DNA from: Alkalimonas amylolytica
Lineage (GTDB): Bacteria; Pseudomonadota; Gammaproteobacteria; Enterobacterales; Alteromonadaceae
Reading direction: 5' to 3'
DNA length: 64,000 nt
NCBI RefSeq assembly: GCF_900107845.1
Contig: NZ_FNRM01000002.1
Coordinates: 62,001-126,000, forward strand
Shown here: positions 37,081 through 45,162 of the stretch, piece by piece
How positions within the stretch are numbered: position 1 is the stretch's first letter
Layout of the letters: each line of letters starts with the position of its first letter
Program-made: the position numbers and the translations under genes
Notes under the pieces: generated by a model
The model's database searches: none
The model's input: the letters and a program-made list of their open reading frames with translations, nothing else
What the model was told of the DNA's origin: nothing

Positions 37081-38961
37081 ATGTCTACAGCTAGCCCTGG
37101 AATCGTGCGGCGCTTCTTCGGAGGCATCTGGCGTGGTTACAAAGTGTTTCGTTCCTTGATTTTGAATACCTTGTTTATTCTGATTGTGCTGATCTTCCTT
37201 ATCAGCATCTTTAGTAGCAAAGATACAGTCGAGGTGCCGGCTACTTCAGCCCTGGTGTTGAATTTAAACGGTGATTTGGTAGAAGAGAAGCGCTTTGTTG
37301 ATCCCATCGCCACCATTTTAAATGAAAGCTTTGGCGGCCAGTCTGAGCCTAATGAAATTCTCGTCTCCGATGTATTGCGCGTAGTACAGCAAGCCACTCA
37401 TGATGACCGTATTCAGGCCATGGTTTTGGATTTATCCGGCCTTCGCAGGGCTTCACTGGATAAACTGCATGCCATCGGTGCCGAGCTGGACAACTTTAAA
37501 GCTGCTGGCAAAAACATCTATGCCAGGGGCGCATTTTTTGGCCAAAATCAGTACTTCCTTGCCAGCCATGCCAATGAAGTTCACCTGGACCCTCAAGGCG
37601 CAGTCTTGCTGGAAGGCTATGGCAGTTTTCCCATGTATTACAAAAGCGCGCTGGAAAAGTTAAAGGTGAACACTCATGTATTTCGGGTTGGCACTTATAA
37701 ATCAGCGGTCGAACCTTTTATCCGTGATGATATGTCCGAAGAAGCCAGGCAAGATACGCTGTTTTGGCTGAATGATTTATGGGATAGCTACAAAGCCATG
37801 GTGGCAGAGCGTCGTGACTTTACCGTCGAAAGCTTTATTGAAACCCATGATGAATTTTATAAGCACCTGCAGCAACACGATGGTGACCTGGCGCAGATGG
37901 CACTGACACTTGGCCTGGTGGACCAACTGAGTACTCAGCAAGAGTTTCGCCGGAAAATGATTGAGCTGGTTGGTCAAAACGACAACCATACCTTTAACCA
38001 GGTCACTTTTGACGACTACCGCAGCCTGGTGGTGCCTAAACGTCAAATGGATAATCCGCTGACCGACAAGGTAGCCGTTGTTGTCGCCCGCGGGATGATT
38101 GTTGATGGTAGCGCCAAAGCCGGTACTATCGGTGGTGAGAGTACGGCTGCCATGCTGCGCCGCGCCCGCAGTGATGACAAAGTCAAAGCCGTGGTTCTTC
38201 GCATTGACAGCGGCGGTGGCAGTGCTTTTGCCTCAGACATCATTGGTCGCGAGGTGCAAGCCCTGCGTGACGCTGGTAAACCTGTGATTGCATCCATGGG
38301 CGCTGTAGCCGCTTCCGGTGGTTACTGGATTGCAGCCCCTGCCACTGAAATCTGGGCATCACCAACCACCATCACTGGCTCCATTGGAATCTTTGGTTTG
38401 TTCCACAGCCTGGAAGACAGCTTCAATGCGCTGGGCGTCAATGTTGACGGTGTCGGTACTACTGAGCTGTCGGGCTTGAGCTCGGGATTGCCGTTTTATA
38501 AAGGGTTGCAACCGCGTGAAAAAGATATTTTTCAACTGTTGATTGAGCGCGGCTATAAAGATTTCCTCAGCATGGTGGGTGAACATCGCGGCATGAGCAT
38601 TGAAGAAGTCGACAAGGTTGCTCAGGGGCGGGTTTTTACCGGTCAACGTGCTTTGGAGTATGGTTTAGTCGATAAACTGGGCGGTTTTGAAGATGCTATT
38701 GCAGCCGCAGCAGAGCGAGCTGGTTTAAGCCATTACGACGTAAAAGTAATTGGTCATGAGCTGTCTCCTTTTGAGCAAATGGTGATCGATATCTTTGGTG
38801 GCGCCGCAAATCAAGGCTGGTTGCCTCAATCTGCCATCAGCCCGGAACGTCAGGCGCTAGGCCGGTTAACCCAACAGCTGCGGCATGATTTTGTGACCTT
38901 AAGCAACTTCAATGATCCGCAAGGGCTATACGCCTTCTGCCTGTTGTGTCAAATCGACTGA
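37081..38961 (+). CDS. sppA: Signal peptide peptidase SppA (67K type)
   Basis: SppA degrades cleaved signal peptides in the inner membrane, facing the periplasm. 626 residues, with one N-terminal membrane anchor (about 25-45) and two tandem ClpP-like domains. The Ser/Lys dyad is split between them as in E. coli: Lys207 in VGTYKSAVEPF and Ser412 in VAASGGYWIAAP. ATG at 37081 has AGGA seven bases upstream. ansA follows after a terminator hairpin, the same order as in E. coli. Confidence 0.96.
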   Translation: MSTASPGIVRRFFGGIWRGYKVFRSLILNTLFILIVLIFLISIFSSKDTVEVPATSALVLNLNGDLVEEKRFVDPIATILNESFGGQSEPNEILVSDVLRVVQQATHDDRIQAMVLDLSGLRRASLDKLHAIGAELDNFKAAGKNIYARGAFFGQNQYFLASHANEVHLDPQGAVLLEGYGSFPMYYKSALEKLKVNTHVFRVGTYKSAVEPFIRDDMSEEARQDTLFWLNDLWDSYKAMVAERRDFTVESFIETHDEFYKHLQQHDGDLAQMALTLGLVDQLSTQQEFRRKMIELVGQNDNHTFNQVTFDDYRSLVVPKRQMDNPLTDKVAVVVARGMIVDGSAKAGTIGGESTAAMLRRARSDDKVKAVVLRIDSGGGSAFASDIIGREVQALRDAGKPVIASMGAVAASGGYWIAAPATEIWASPTTITGSIGIFGLFHSLEDSFNALGVNVDGVGTTELSGLSSGLPFYKGLQPREKDIFQLLIERGYKDFLSMVGEHRGMSIEEVDKVAQGRVFTGQRALEYGLVDKLGGFEDAIAAAAERAGLSHYDVKVIGHELSPFEQMVIDIFGGAANQGWLPQSAISPERQALGRLTQQLRHDFVTLSNFNDPQGLYAFCLLCQID

Positions 38962-38986
38962 CACTAAGCACGATCTCCGCTACAAT

Positions 38987-39010
38987 GCCCGGCTTAAGCC
39001 GGGCTTTTTT
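38987..39010 (+). terminator. Terminator between sppA and ansA, abutting the ansA ribosome-binding site
   Basis: A perfect seven-base stem GCCCGGC / GCCGGGC with a TTAA loop is followed by six T. The T-run ends two bases before the GAGG site of ansA. It should end most sppA transcripts and leave only read-through for ansA unless a promoter lies within the sppA end. Confidence 0.87.
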
Positions 39011-39021
39011 TGAGGCAAATC

Positions 39022-40041
39022 ATGAGTAAAAAACGGATCTACGTCGCTTACACAGGCGGTACCATTGGCATGCAAAAATCAGCACAAGGTTTTGTACCTG
39101 CGCCTGGTTTTTTAACGCAAACCGTTCAGGGCATGCCGGAGTTTTACCGCCCTGAAATGCCGGAATTTACCATCCATGAATACCCTGAGCTGATCGACTC
39201 ATCCAATATGACGCCAGCGCACTGGTTACAAATCGCTAAAGATATCCAACACAACTACCAGGCGTACGATGGGTTTGTGGTGCTGCACGGCACGGATACC
39301 ATGGCCTATACTGCTTCCGCACTGTCTTTTTTGTTGGAAAACCTGGCAAAGCCGGTGATTGTGACCGGCTCGCAAATCCCTTTGGCACAGCTACGCAGCG
39401 ATGGCCAGGTCAATTTGCTCAATGCGCTCTATCTGGCGGCTGAATACCCTATCCATGAAGTATCGCTGTTCTTTAACAACCAACTATTTCGCGGCAACCG
39501 TGCGACCAAAGCGGATGCCGATGGCTTTAATGCATTCGCCTCGCCAAACTACCCACCTTTGCTGGAAGCCGGCATTCAAATCCGTTTGCAGGCTGGTGCG
39601 CTGAGTACCACCGAGCGTCACAATCACGCACTCAATGTAGCTGACGTGCAACCACAACCCATCAGTGTGGTAACTCTTTACCCTGGCATCAGTGTGGATG
39701 TAATTGCCAATATGGCGGCGGCTCCTGTGAAAGCGCTGATTATTAAATCCTATGGTGTTGGCAATGCCCCACAGGAACCTGCATTGCTTGCCACCTTACA
39801 GCAGGCTACTGAGCGCGGTAGCATTATTGTGAACTGTACTCAGTGTTTTCGTGGCAGAGTGAATATGGAAGGCTACGCCACCGGCAATGCATTGCAGGCC
39901 CGTGGCGTGATCAGTGGCTACGACATGACTCTGGAAGCGACTCTGACCAAGCTACACTATCTGCTTAGTCAGCCACTGAGTGCAAAGGATATGCGTGAAC
40001 AGATGCAGCGCAATTTACGCGGCGAGCTCAGTAAAAACTGA
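39022..40041 (+). CDS. ansA: Cytoplasmic L-asparaginase I
   Basis: AnsA hydrolyses asparagine to aspartate and ammonia. Both threonine motifs are present: YTGGTIGM (Thr14) and VLHGTDTMAYTASAL. 339 residues with no signal peptide, which matches cytosolic type I (E. coli AnsA, 338) and not the periplasmic type II. The frame opens at 39010, but ATG at 39022 has GAGG six bases upstream and the family N-terminus. Convergent with the DUF349 gene. Confidence 0.95.
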   Translation: MSKKRIYVAYTGGTIGMQKSAQGFVPAPGFLTQTVQGMPEFYRPEMPEFTIHEYPELIDSSNMTPAHWLQIAKDIQHNYQAYDGFVVLHGTDTMAYTASALSFLLENLAKPVIVTGSQIPLAQLRSDGQVNLLNALYLAAEYPIHEVSLFFNNQLFRGNRATKADADGFNAFASPNYPPLLEAGIQIRLQAGALSTTERHNHALNVADVQPQPISVVTLYPGISVDVIANMAAAPVKALIIKSYGVGNAPQEPALLATLQQATERGSIIVNCTQCFRGRVNMEGYATGNALQARGVISGYDMTLEATLTKLHYLLSQPLSAKDMREQMQRNLRGELSKN

Positions 40042-40047
40042 GCTCGC
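40022..40047. terminator. Hairpin spanning the ansA stop codon
   Basis: An 11-base perfect stem GCGAGCTCAGT / ACTGAGCTCGC with an AAAA loop includes the ansA TGA. There is no long U-tract. It lies between convergent genes 11 bases apart and may limit read-through in both directions. Confidence 0.45.
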
Positions 40048-40052
40048 TAAGC

Positions 40053-42764
40053 TCAGACAAACAAAGCCGACACCCGCTGCAACAAGGCTGCTTCATGGCT
40101 TTGTAAAGGTCCATGACTTAACCAACGTGTCAGTAAAGCATCTTTACTCAAGCTGTTGGCTTGATTGTGCTTCTCTGCCAACAGCTGCAGTTTTAACGCG
40201 GAGATCTGCTCAGGCTTAGCAGTCGGATCCTGCACCTGCCCTGACACCATCAATTCCAACACCATGGTCAGCTCAACGCGACTCATGCCATCAGGCTGGT
40301 TCAGCCATGCGTCCCGCCACAAAGCTGGTAGCTGCGCTGGCTCTGCGGCTGCATTTAATGCTGCAAAAAGCTGCTGGTAACTTTGCTGCTGCTCACTGGC
40401 TATCTGACTGTGCTGTTTTTGCTCCAGTTGCGCCATTAATTGCTGCCTGGAGCGTTGCAGGGACGAGAAGCCGCTTAAATCCAGCGCCAGCAACTGGCTG
40501 CGCAGCGAGCTGAGTTGTTGCAGCTGAGTCGTATCTTGCAAGGCTTGATCGCAGGCGCTCAATGCTTGCTGCAAAGCCAGCTGCTGTTGCTCACGTTCTT
40601 GCTGTGCTTGTTGGTATTCAAGCTTGCGTCTGGCAAAAAAATCATCGCACAGGGTACGAAACTCTTGCCATAACACCGCATCTTGCGCTTTACCGGCAAA
40701 CGGGATCTGTTTCCAGCTTTGCTGACACTGCTTCAGGATAGCAGCCGCTTGATGCGTGTCACTCAACTCAATTGCTGCTTTTACCTGCTCAACCAGCTGT
40801 TGTTTTTGCTGCGCAAAAGCAGCTTGTTGCTGCTTGACCCTCTGACGCAACTGCTGGCACAGCTGTTGGTACGACTGTTGAAGTGATTCATGCTGCTCTT
40901 TTGGCACGGGGCCAATAGCTTGCCATTGCTGCTGCAACTGGTGCAGCGCAGCAGAGAGCACTTCCTGTGAATCATCTACTAGCTGCACTGAGTAGGTATC
41001 AAGCAAAGCCTGCTTGTCTGCAGCATGTTGCTCCCGCTCGGCTTGTTGCCGGGCAAAAAACTCCCGACATGGGGCAAACGCCTGTTCGCAGGCAGCATCA
41101 AATTGCTGTTGCCAGTCCTGCCCTGCATCTTCAGCAGTTTTACCGAGTGAAAGCCAGTCAGCCCGGGCTTTTTTCACCAGCGCAGAACGCTCACTGGCAC
41201 TGTGCATAGGCTCCTGCACCAGCTGCTGCATCTGCTGAAGCAATGCCTCTTTACGGGGCCGGGCGATAAAAGCCTGCAAATCGCTGAGCTCATCCAGCTG
41301 ATGTTTTGCCTGCTGATACAAGCTGTCCAGTTGCTGTTGCTGCTCTGGCAGTAATTGCTGATAACTGTGCTCTATACCTTTGAATAAACCAAACAACAGG
41401 TTGAATTTTCCAGCCTGGTGCAAACGTTTAAACTCGTGCAACTTGCTACGACACTGACGGAAAGGCTGCTGTAATTCGCGCTCAAGCTCCTTTATAGCAT
41501 TCTGCCAACGCTGTTGCAGTGCCATATAGGACTCTTTGAGTGTTGCAGGTACCGCCAGAGACAAGTCAGCGGACAAATGCTGCCAGCTATGCTGCCACTG
41601 CTGCAAACGAGCTTTAGCACCAGCAAGTTCCGAGGCCTGCTCTGGGATCAGCTCAGTTTGCCACTGCTGTAGCAATTGCTCGGCCTGGCCAAAACGCAGC
41701 GCGACCCGAGGTAAGTCGATCAACTGTTGTTCCAGCTTCACCAACTCAGCATGAAGCAGAGCCTGATCGGTAGCTGCCAAATCGGCTTGTTGCAACTGCT
41801 GTTGCAGTGCCTGGAACTGAGCATTCAGCTGCTCAGCCTGCTGCAAGTTGGTTTGCATCAAGCTCTGCTGCAAATCGATCTCAAGTGCCGTAATCGCCTT
41901 ACGCAGCCCAACCAGTTGCAATTGCTGCTGCTGCAGTCTGTCCTGCTCGGCTTGCTGTTGTCTGGCTTGCTGCCAACTTCGGGCAAAGAAGTTTTCGACC
42001 GATGCAGTCAATTGTTGAAACTTAGCCTGCAGTGTCGCTCCATCATCCAACTGACTGAGCTCATGCTCGAGTGCTATCCACTCTTGCTGGTAGCGGATAT
42101 AGCGCTGCTCACTATCGGCCGGGGCACGTTCTTTAAGAGCATTCATTTTTGACAATATCAGGCTAGCCTGTTTGCGCAGTCGGGCTGGCCGCTCACGTTG
42201 TTGCTGACGAGCCAGCACTAATTGACTCGCCTGCTCAGCCAACTGAGCTGGTAGTCTTTTTGGCAATCGCTCCAGCTCTTTGTCATCCTGAATGCGTGCT
42301 AGTAAGTCTTGGCGGGTACTAAGCGCAAGCTGATCATCCTGCAATGCTTCCAGATAAAGCTCTTGCTTATCCAGCCGCTCTAATAAGCTGAGCTTGATGC
42401 TACTGTCTTGCTCTTGCCGTAAAATTTGCTCCAGCACGCTGCTGCGCTGGCACTGCTCAATAAACTGCTGCTTTAAGCGTAGGGGAATTTGGTTGGCAAT
42501 GACCATTTCAACCACCCGGCTTTCAGCCTCAAGCCGCAGCCGTTCGGAGGCTTCTTTCTTGCTGGCCTGCCACCAGAGGGAAAAGTCGTTTAGTTTTTGC
42601 AGCGCAGTCTGACGCACTCTGGTACTACCGTCATTAAATGCCAGCTCATGCAGGATATGCTTATAATCTGATTGTTGTTCGTTCAGTTCATGAATAGCAG
42701 CAATGCGCTTTTCACTATCCGGGTGTTGCCATTTTGGTCGTAGCAAACGCTTAAAGATCATCAT
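40053..42764 (-). CDS. Large DUF349-repeat coiled-coil protein
   Basis: About 903 residues, very rich in Gln and Leu, with no signal peptide or membrane helix. It contains repeated three-helix DUF349 units, recognised by W-x2-I/L and 'W..F...C' patterns such as QQQWQAIGPVPKEQHE, QQSWKQIPFAGKAQ and FRTLCDDFFARRK. The N-terminal part (HPDSEKRIAAIHEL) resembles HEAT-like repeats. E. coli has no clear equivalent; the function is unknown, probably a scaffold or nucleic-acid partner. ATGs at 42764/42761 overlap the end of the yeaC-like gene, so the two are coupled; the open frame reaches 42779. Confidence 0.85.
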   Translation of the reverse strand: MMIFKRLLRPKWQHPDSEKRIAAIHELNEQQSDYKHILHELAFNDGSTRVRQTALQKLNDFSLWWQASKKEASERLRLEAESRVVEMVIANQIPLRLKQQFIEQCQRSSVLEQILRQEQDSSIKLSLLERLDKQELYLEALQDDQLALSTRQDLLARIQDDKELERLPKRLPAQLAEQASQLVLARQQQRERPARLRKQASLILSKMNALKERAPADSEQRYIRYQQEWIALEHELSQLDDGATLQAKFQQLTASVENFFARSWQQARQQQAEQDRLQQQQLQLVGLRKAITALEIDLQQSLMQTNLQQAEQLNAQFQALQQQLQQADLAATDQALLHAELVKLEQQLIDLPRVALRFGQAEQLLQQWQTELIPEQASELAGAKARLQQWQHSWQHLSADLSLAVPATLKESYMALQQRWQNAIKELERELQQPFRQCRSKLHEFKRLHQAGKFNLLFGLFKGIEHSYQQLLPEQQQQLDSLYQQAKHQLDELSDLQAFIARPRKEALLQQMQQLVQEPMHSASERSALVKKARADWLSLGKTAEDAGQDWQQQFDAACEQAFAPCREFFARQQAEREQHAADKQALLDTYSVQLVDDSQEVLSAALHQLQQQWQAIGPVPKEQHESLQQSYQQLCQQLRQRVKQQQAAFAQQKQQLVEQVKAAIELSDTHQAAAILKQCQQSWKQIPFAGKAQDAVLWQEFRTLCDDFFARRKLEYQQAQQEREQQQLALQQALSACDQALQDTTQLQQLSSLRSQLLALDLSGFSSLQRSRQQLMAQLEQKQHSQIASEQQQSYQQLFAALNAAAEPAQLPALWRDAWLNQPDGMSRVELTMVLELMVSGQVQDPTAKPEQISALKLQLLAEKHNQANSLSKDALLTRWLSHGPLQSHEAALLQRVSALFV

Positions 42765-43032
42765 GATTAAACCGTGCAATAGGAGTTTGCTGCTGCCAGG
42801 ATGCTTTCATCTCAGCTTTGCTTTTTTGTACCATCTGGCCATCGGCACCTATGGTGAAGGGCTCGTTGCTTTTCAGTACCTTGGCCTGATAGGCCAGTAC
42901 TAATTGCATGCTGTGCGCCCGTTGCTCGTCCGTTAACAAGCTGCCATCAGCCCAGCGGCCAGTTGCTACCGCCTCCGCAAGTTTTTCATAGGTTTCCGGC
43001 GCCATGGCGCCAACCAGGGAGTCAAAGTCCAT
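42751..43032 (-). CDS. YeaC/DUF1315 family protein
   Basis: 93 residues, soluble, matching E. coli YeaC along its length: FDSLVGAMAPETYEKLAEAV, GRWADGSLLTDEQR, SMQLVLAYQAK and GADGQMVQKSKAEM. Function unknown; it is conserved in gammaproteobacteria. It overlaps the zinc-ribbon gene upstream by 11 bases and the DUF349 gene downstream by about 14 bases, so three small-to-large unknown proteins are made from one coupled message. Confidence 0.88.
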   Translation of the reverse strand: MDFDSLVGAMAPETYEKLAEAVATGRWADGSLLTDEQRAHSMQLVLAYQAKVLKSNEPFTIGADGQMVQKSKAEMKASWQQQTPIARFNHDDL

Positions 43033-43354
43033 GTTTGGATTTTCGCTTTAACATCAAGATCCGTACCCGATTAACCAGGTACCAGATAAAACCAACACCA
43101 ATGGCTAGGATAGCCGCATAATATTGCCAGCCGTGTGGTGGCAGTTGCCAGTAAAAAAAGAAACCTGCCAGAAATAATACCATCGCCAGCATCGACTGGG
43201 TCACTAGGGATTGATTCAGGTTCAATCGTCGGTCACGTTCCATCGCAGCCAGCTTCTCTTTGTCGAGCCCGGCGATGGCGGCTCCACATTTCGGGCACTC
43301 GGGTGCCTTATCGGATACTTTCTGCCCACAAGCCGGGCAACTGATAATGGCCAT
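43022..43354 (-). CDS. Zinc-ribbon membrane protein
   Basis: 110 residues. The N-terminal zinc ribbon has two CxxC pairs (CPACGQK and CPKCGAA), followed by a charged linker and two hydrophobic helices (about 52-70 and 77-93), ending in basic RILMLKRKSKHGL. It is an inner-membrane protein with the ribbon in the cytosol. The frame opens at 43390, but ATG at 43354 has GGGGAG five bases upstream. It is the first gene of the yeaC-DUF349 group. Function unknown. Confidence 0.8.
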   Translation of the reverse strand: MAIISCPACGQKVSDKAPECPKCGAAIAGLDKEKLAAMERDRRLNLNQSLVTQSMLAMVLFLAGFFFYWQLPPHGWQYYAAILAIGVGFIWYLVNRVRILMLKRKSKHGL

Positions 43355-43371
43355 GAACTCCCCTTTTGTAA

Positions 43372-43397
43372 AGGCCAGTTGCAACAGCAACTGGCCT
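43372..43397 (-). terminator. Hairpin terminator after the M14 carboxypeptidase gene
   Basis: An 11-base perfect stem AGGCCAGTTGC / GCAACTGGCCT with a four-base loop is followed on the minus strand by TTACAAAA. It separates the carboxypeptidase from the zinc-ribbon gene. Confidence 0.65.
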
Positions 43398-43404
43398 ACT
43401 CAAC

Positions 43405-44532
43405 TTAACGCAATTGATCAACAATCGCCAATATAGCTGTCAGGCTATCCTGACCAAACTTCATGGAACGCACATCGCTCCAGCCATACAAGGCATCCGG
43501 CAGCTTGTCGTTGTCTTTGAATGGCATTTCCAGAGTAAAGGCCATGCAGTTAAACTGCTGGGCAACCCAATTGGACGCCACCGTCATATTGGCTTTACCA
43601 GGGGCATCCACTTCGTAACCGTGTTCATTCTGAAACTCCGGCGAGGCCATCAGCAAGTACTGACGGAAGTTTTGCTCCAGACTACGCATGCGTTCATCAA
43701 AACAAGGTACCCCTTCACTACCAGCCAGGAAGTTGTAGGGGATGTTTTCATCGCCATGCACATCCAGGTACATATCAACGCCTTCATCAAGCATTTTTTG
43801 GCGAACCAAATAGACTTCCGGGCTTTGCTCCATCGAAGGTGACTGCCATTCTCTGTTCAAATTCACCCCAATGGCGTTGGTTCGTAAATGGCCACGAACA
43901 CCACCATCCGGGTTCATATTCGGTACTACATAAAATACGGCTTTATCCAACAGACTGCGGGCGACGGCATCATCATCATCCAGTAAGCGATCGAGCAAGC
44001 CTTCGACAAACCACTCCGCCATGGTTTCGCCCGGGTGCTGGCGGGCTGTGATCCAAATCTTGCGCTTGCTGTCATCAGGCTCACCAATCACCAGCAAGCT
44101 CATATCACGACCGTCCAGAGTTTCACCAAGCTCCACCAACTGGCAACGGTCATGCAGCTGCGCCTGTTGCAATAAGTCCAAGTGCTGCTCGTAGCTGTAT
44201 GGCGCGAAATAAGCAAAGTACACCGATTCCGCTTCCGGGTAATGGGTAATCACTAGTTCCTGGCCATTGAACTCGGTATCGACACGAAACCAGGTTTGGC
44301 GATCGTAGGAAGCCACGGCCTGATAATTTTTCCAACCGTCCGGATAGGCAGAGCCATTGACGTTGGTAATTTTGATGGTATGAGCTTCAATGTGCGGTGT
44401 ATGCAGACGGAAATGAAACCACTGGTAAAAATCGGATTGGTTGTCTTTGCGAATAGCCAGACGAATATCGGCCGGATCGGTGGCACTGATCACATCAATA
44501 TTGCCACTATCAAATTGAGCGGTAATTTTCAT
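43405..44532 (-). CDS. M14 carboxypeptidase, cytosolic carboxypeptidase (CCP/AGBL)-like
   Basis: 375 residues with no signal peptide. An N-terminal beta domain of about 115 residues precedes the catalytic domain, an arrangement found in eukaryotic tubulin deglutamylases (CCP/Nna1) and their bacterial relatives. Zinc ligands are His166 and Glu169 (ARQHPGE) and His259 (DVHGDEN). NPDG and NLNREW follow the CCP pattern, and Glu335 in FTLEMPF is the general base. It should remove C-terminal acidic residues from an unknown protein. Another glutamate-handling gene, rimK, is in the same window but 39 kb away. Confidence 0.9.
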   Translation of the reverse strand: MKITAQFDSGNIDVISATDPADIRLAIRKDNQSDFYQWFHFRLHTPHIEAHTIKITNVNGSAYPDGWKNYQAVASYDRQTWFRVDTEFNGQELVITHYPEAESVYFAYFAPYSYEQHLDLLQQAQLHDRCQLVELGETLDGRDMSLLVIGEPDDSKRKIWITARQHPGETMAEWFVEGLLDRLLDDDDAVARSLLDKAVFYVVPNMNPDGGVRGHLRTNAIGVNLNREWQSPSMEQSPEVYLVRQKMLDEGVDMYLDVHGDENIPYNFLAGSEGVPCFDERMRSLEQNFRQYLLMASPEFQNEHGYEVDAPGKANMTVASNWVAQQFNCMAFTLEMPFKDNDKLPDALYGWSDVRSMKFGQDSLTAILAIVDQLR

Positions 44533-44634
44533 ACAGGTTTCCGTGGTTGTAAGGCTAAAGATGCTACTTGCATTTTGCTTTTATGATTGTTTTTATCCGG
44601 CTAAGGGTATCACAAAGTTGCGGCAGAAAAAATC

Positions 44635-45111
44635 TCAACGCACTCTAAGCTCAAGTCCAACCCGGCTGCTCCAGCCCAAAGATTTGCGCTGCACCCGCCC
44701 CTGTGCATCTAACACATAGTAGGTTGGGAAACCACGGATCTGGTAATCCTGTAGCAAATGATCGTTACCCAGTACTACCGGCATGCTAAGGTGCAAATCA
44801 GCGACAAAATCCTCGACTTCAGCCGGATCCTGATAGCTCAACGCCACCGCGACTATGTTCCAGCCATCCCGTTGCATGGCTTCCAGATTGGGCATGCTGT
44901 ATTTACAGATACTGCACCAGGGGGCAAAAAAGTACAACACGGTGGGTTTGCCAAGTAAATCATCACGACTAAGCCAGCCATGCTCGAGTGTACGGTGGTA
45001 AAACATTGGGGCTTGGGTGTCGGCAGGCAACAAAGATCGCTCACGAAACCAAGATACGGCCTGTACGATCAAGACAACGGCAATCAGGTGTAATAACAGA
45101 GAACGAAGCAT
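44635..45111 (-). CDS. TlpA-like membrane-anchored thioredoxin-fold protein
   Basis: 158 residues. An N-terminal hydrophobic anchor (about 4-21) puts the thioredoxin domain in the periplasm. The redox motif is FFAPWCSICK (Cys66, Cys69), and the cis-proline loop is IRGFPTYYVLD. It resembles TlpA/ScsD-type thiol oxidoreductases, which usually keep target cysteines reduced with electrons from DsbD. The partner is not evident. It lies 51 bases downstream of the DUF3466 gene on the same strand. Confidence 0.88.
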   Translation of the reverse strand: MLRSLLLHLIAVVLIVQAVSWFRERSLLPADTQAPMFYHRTLEHGWLSRDDLLGKPTVLYFFAPWCSICKYSMPNLEAMQRDGWNIVAVALSYQDPAEVEDFVADLHLSMPVVLGNDHLLQDYQIRGFPTYYVLDAQGRVQRKSLGWSSRVGLELRVR

Positions 45112-45162
45112 CAGGTCACCGCTGTACCAGCCTGCCGAAACAGGCGGGTACGTTAGTTTCGT

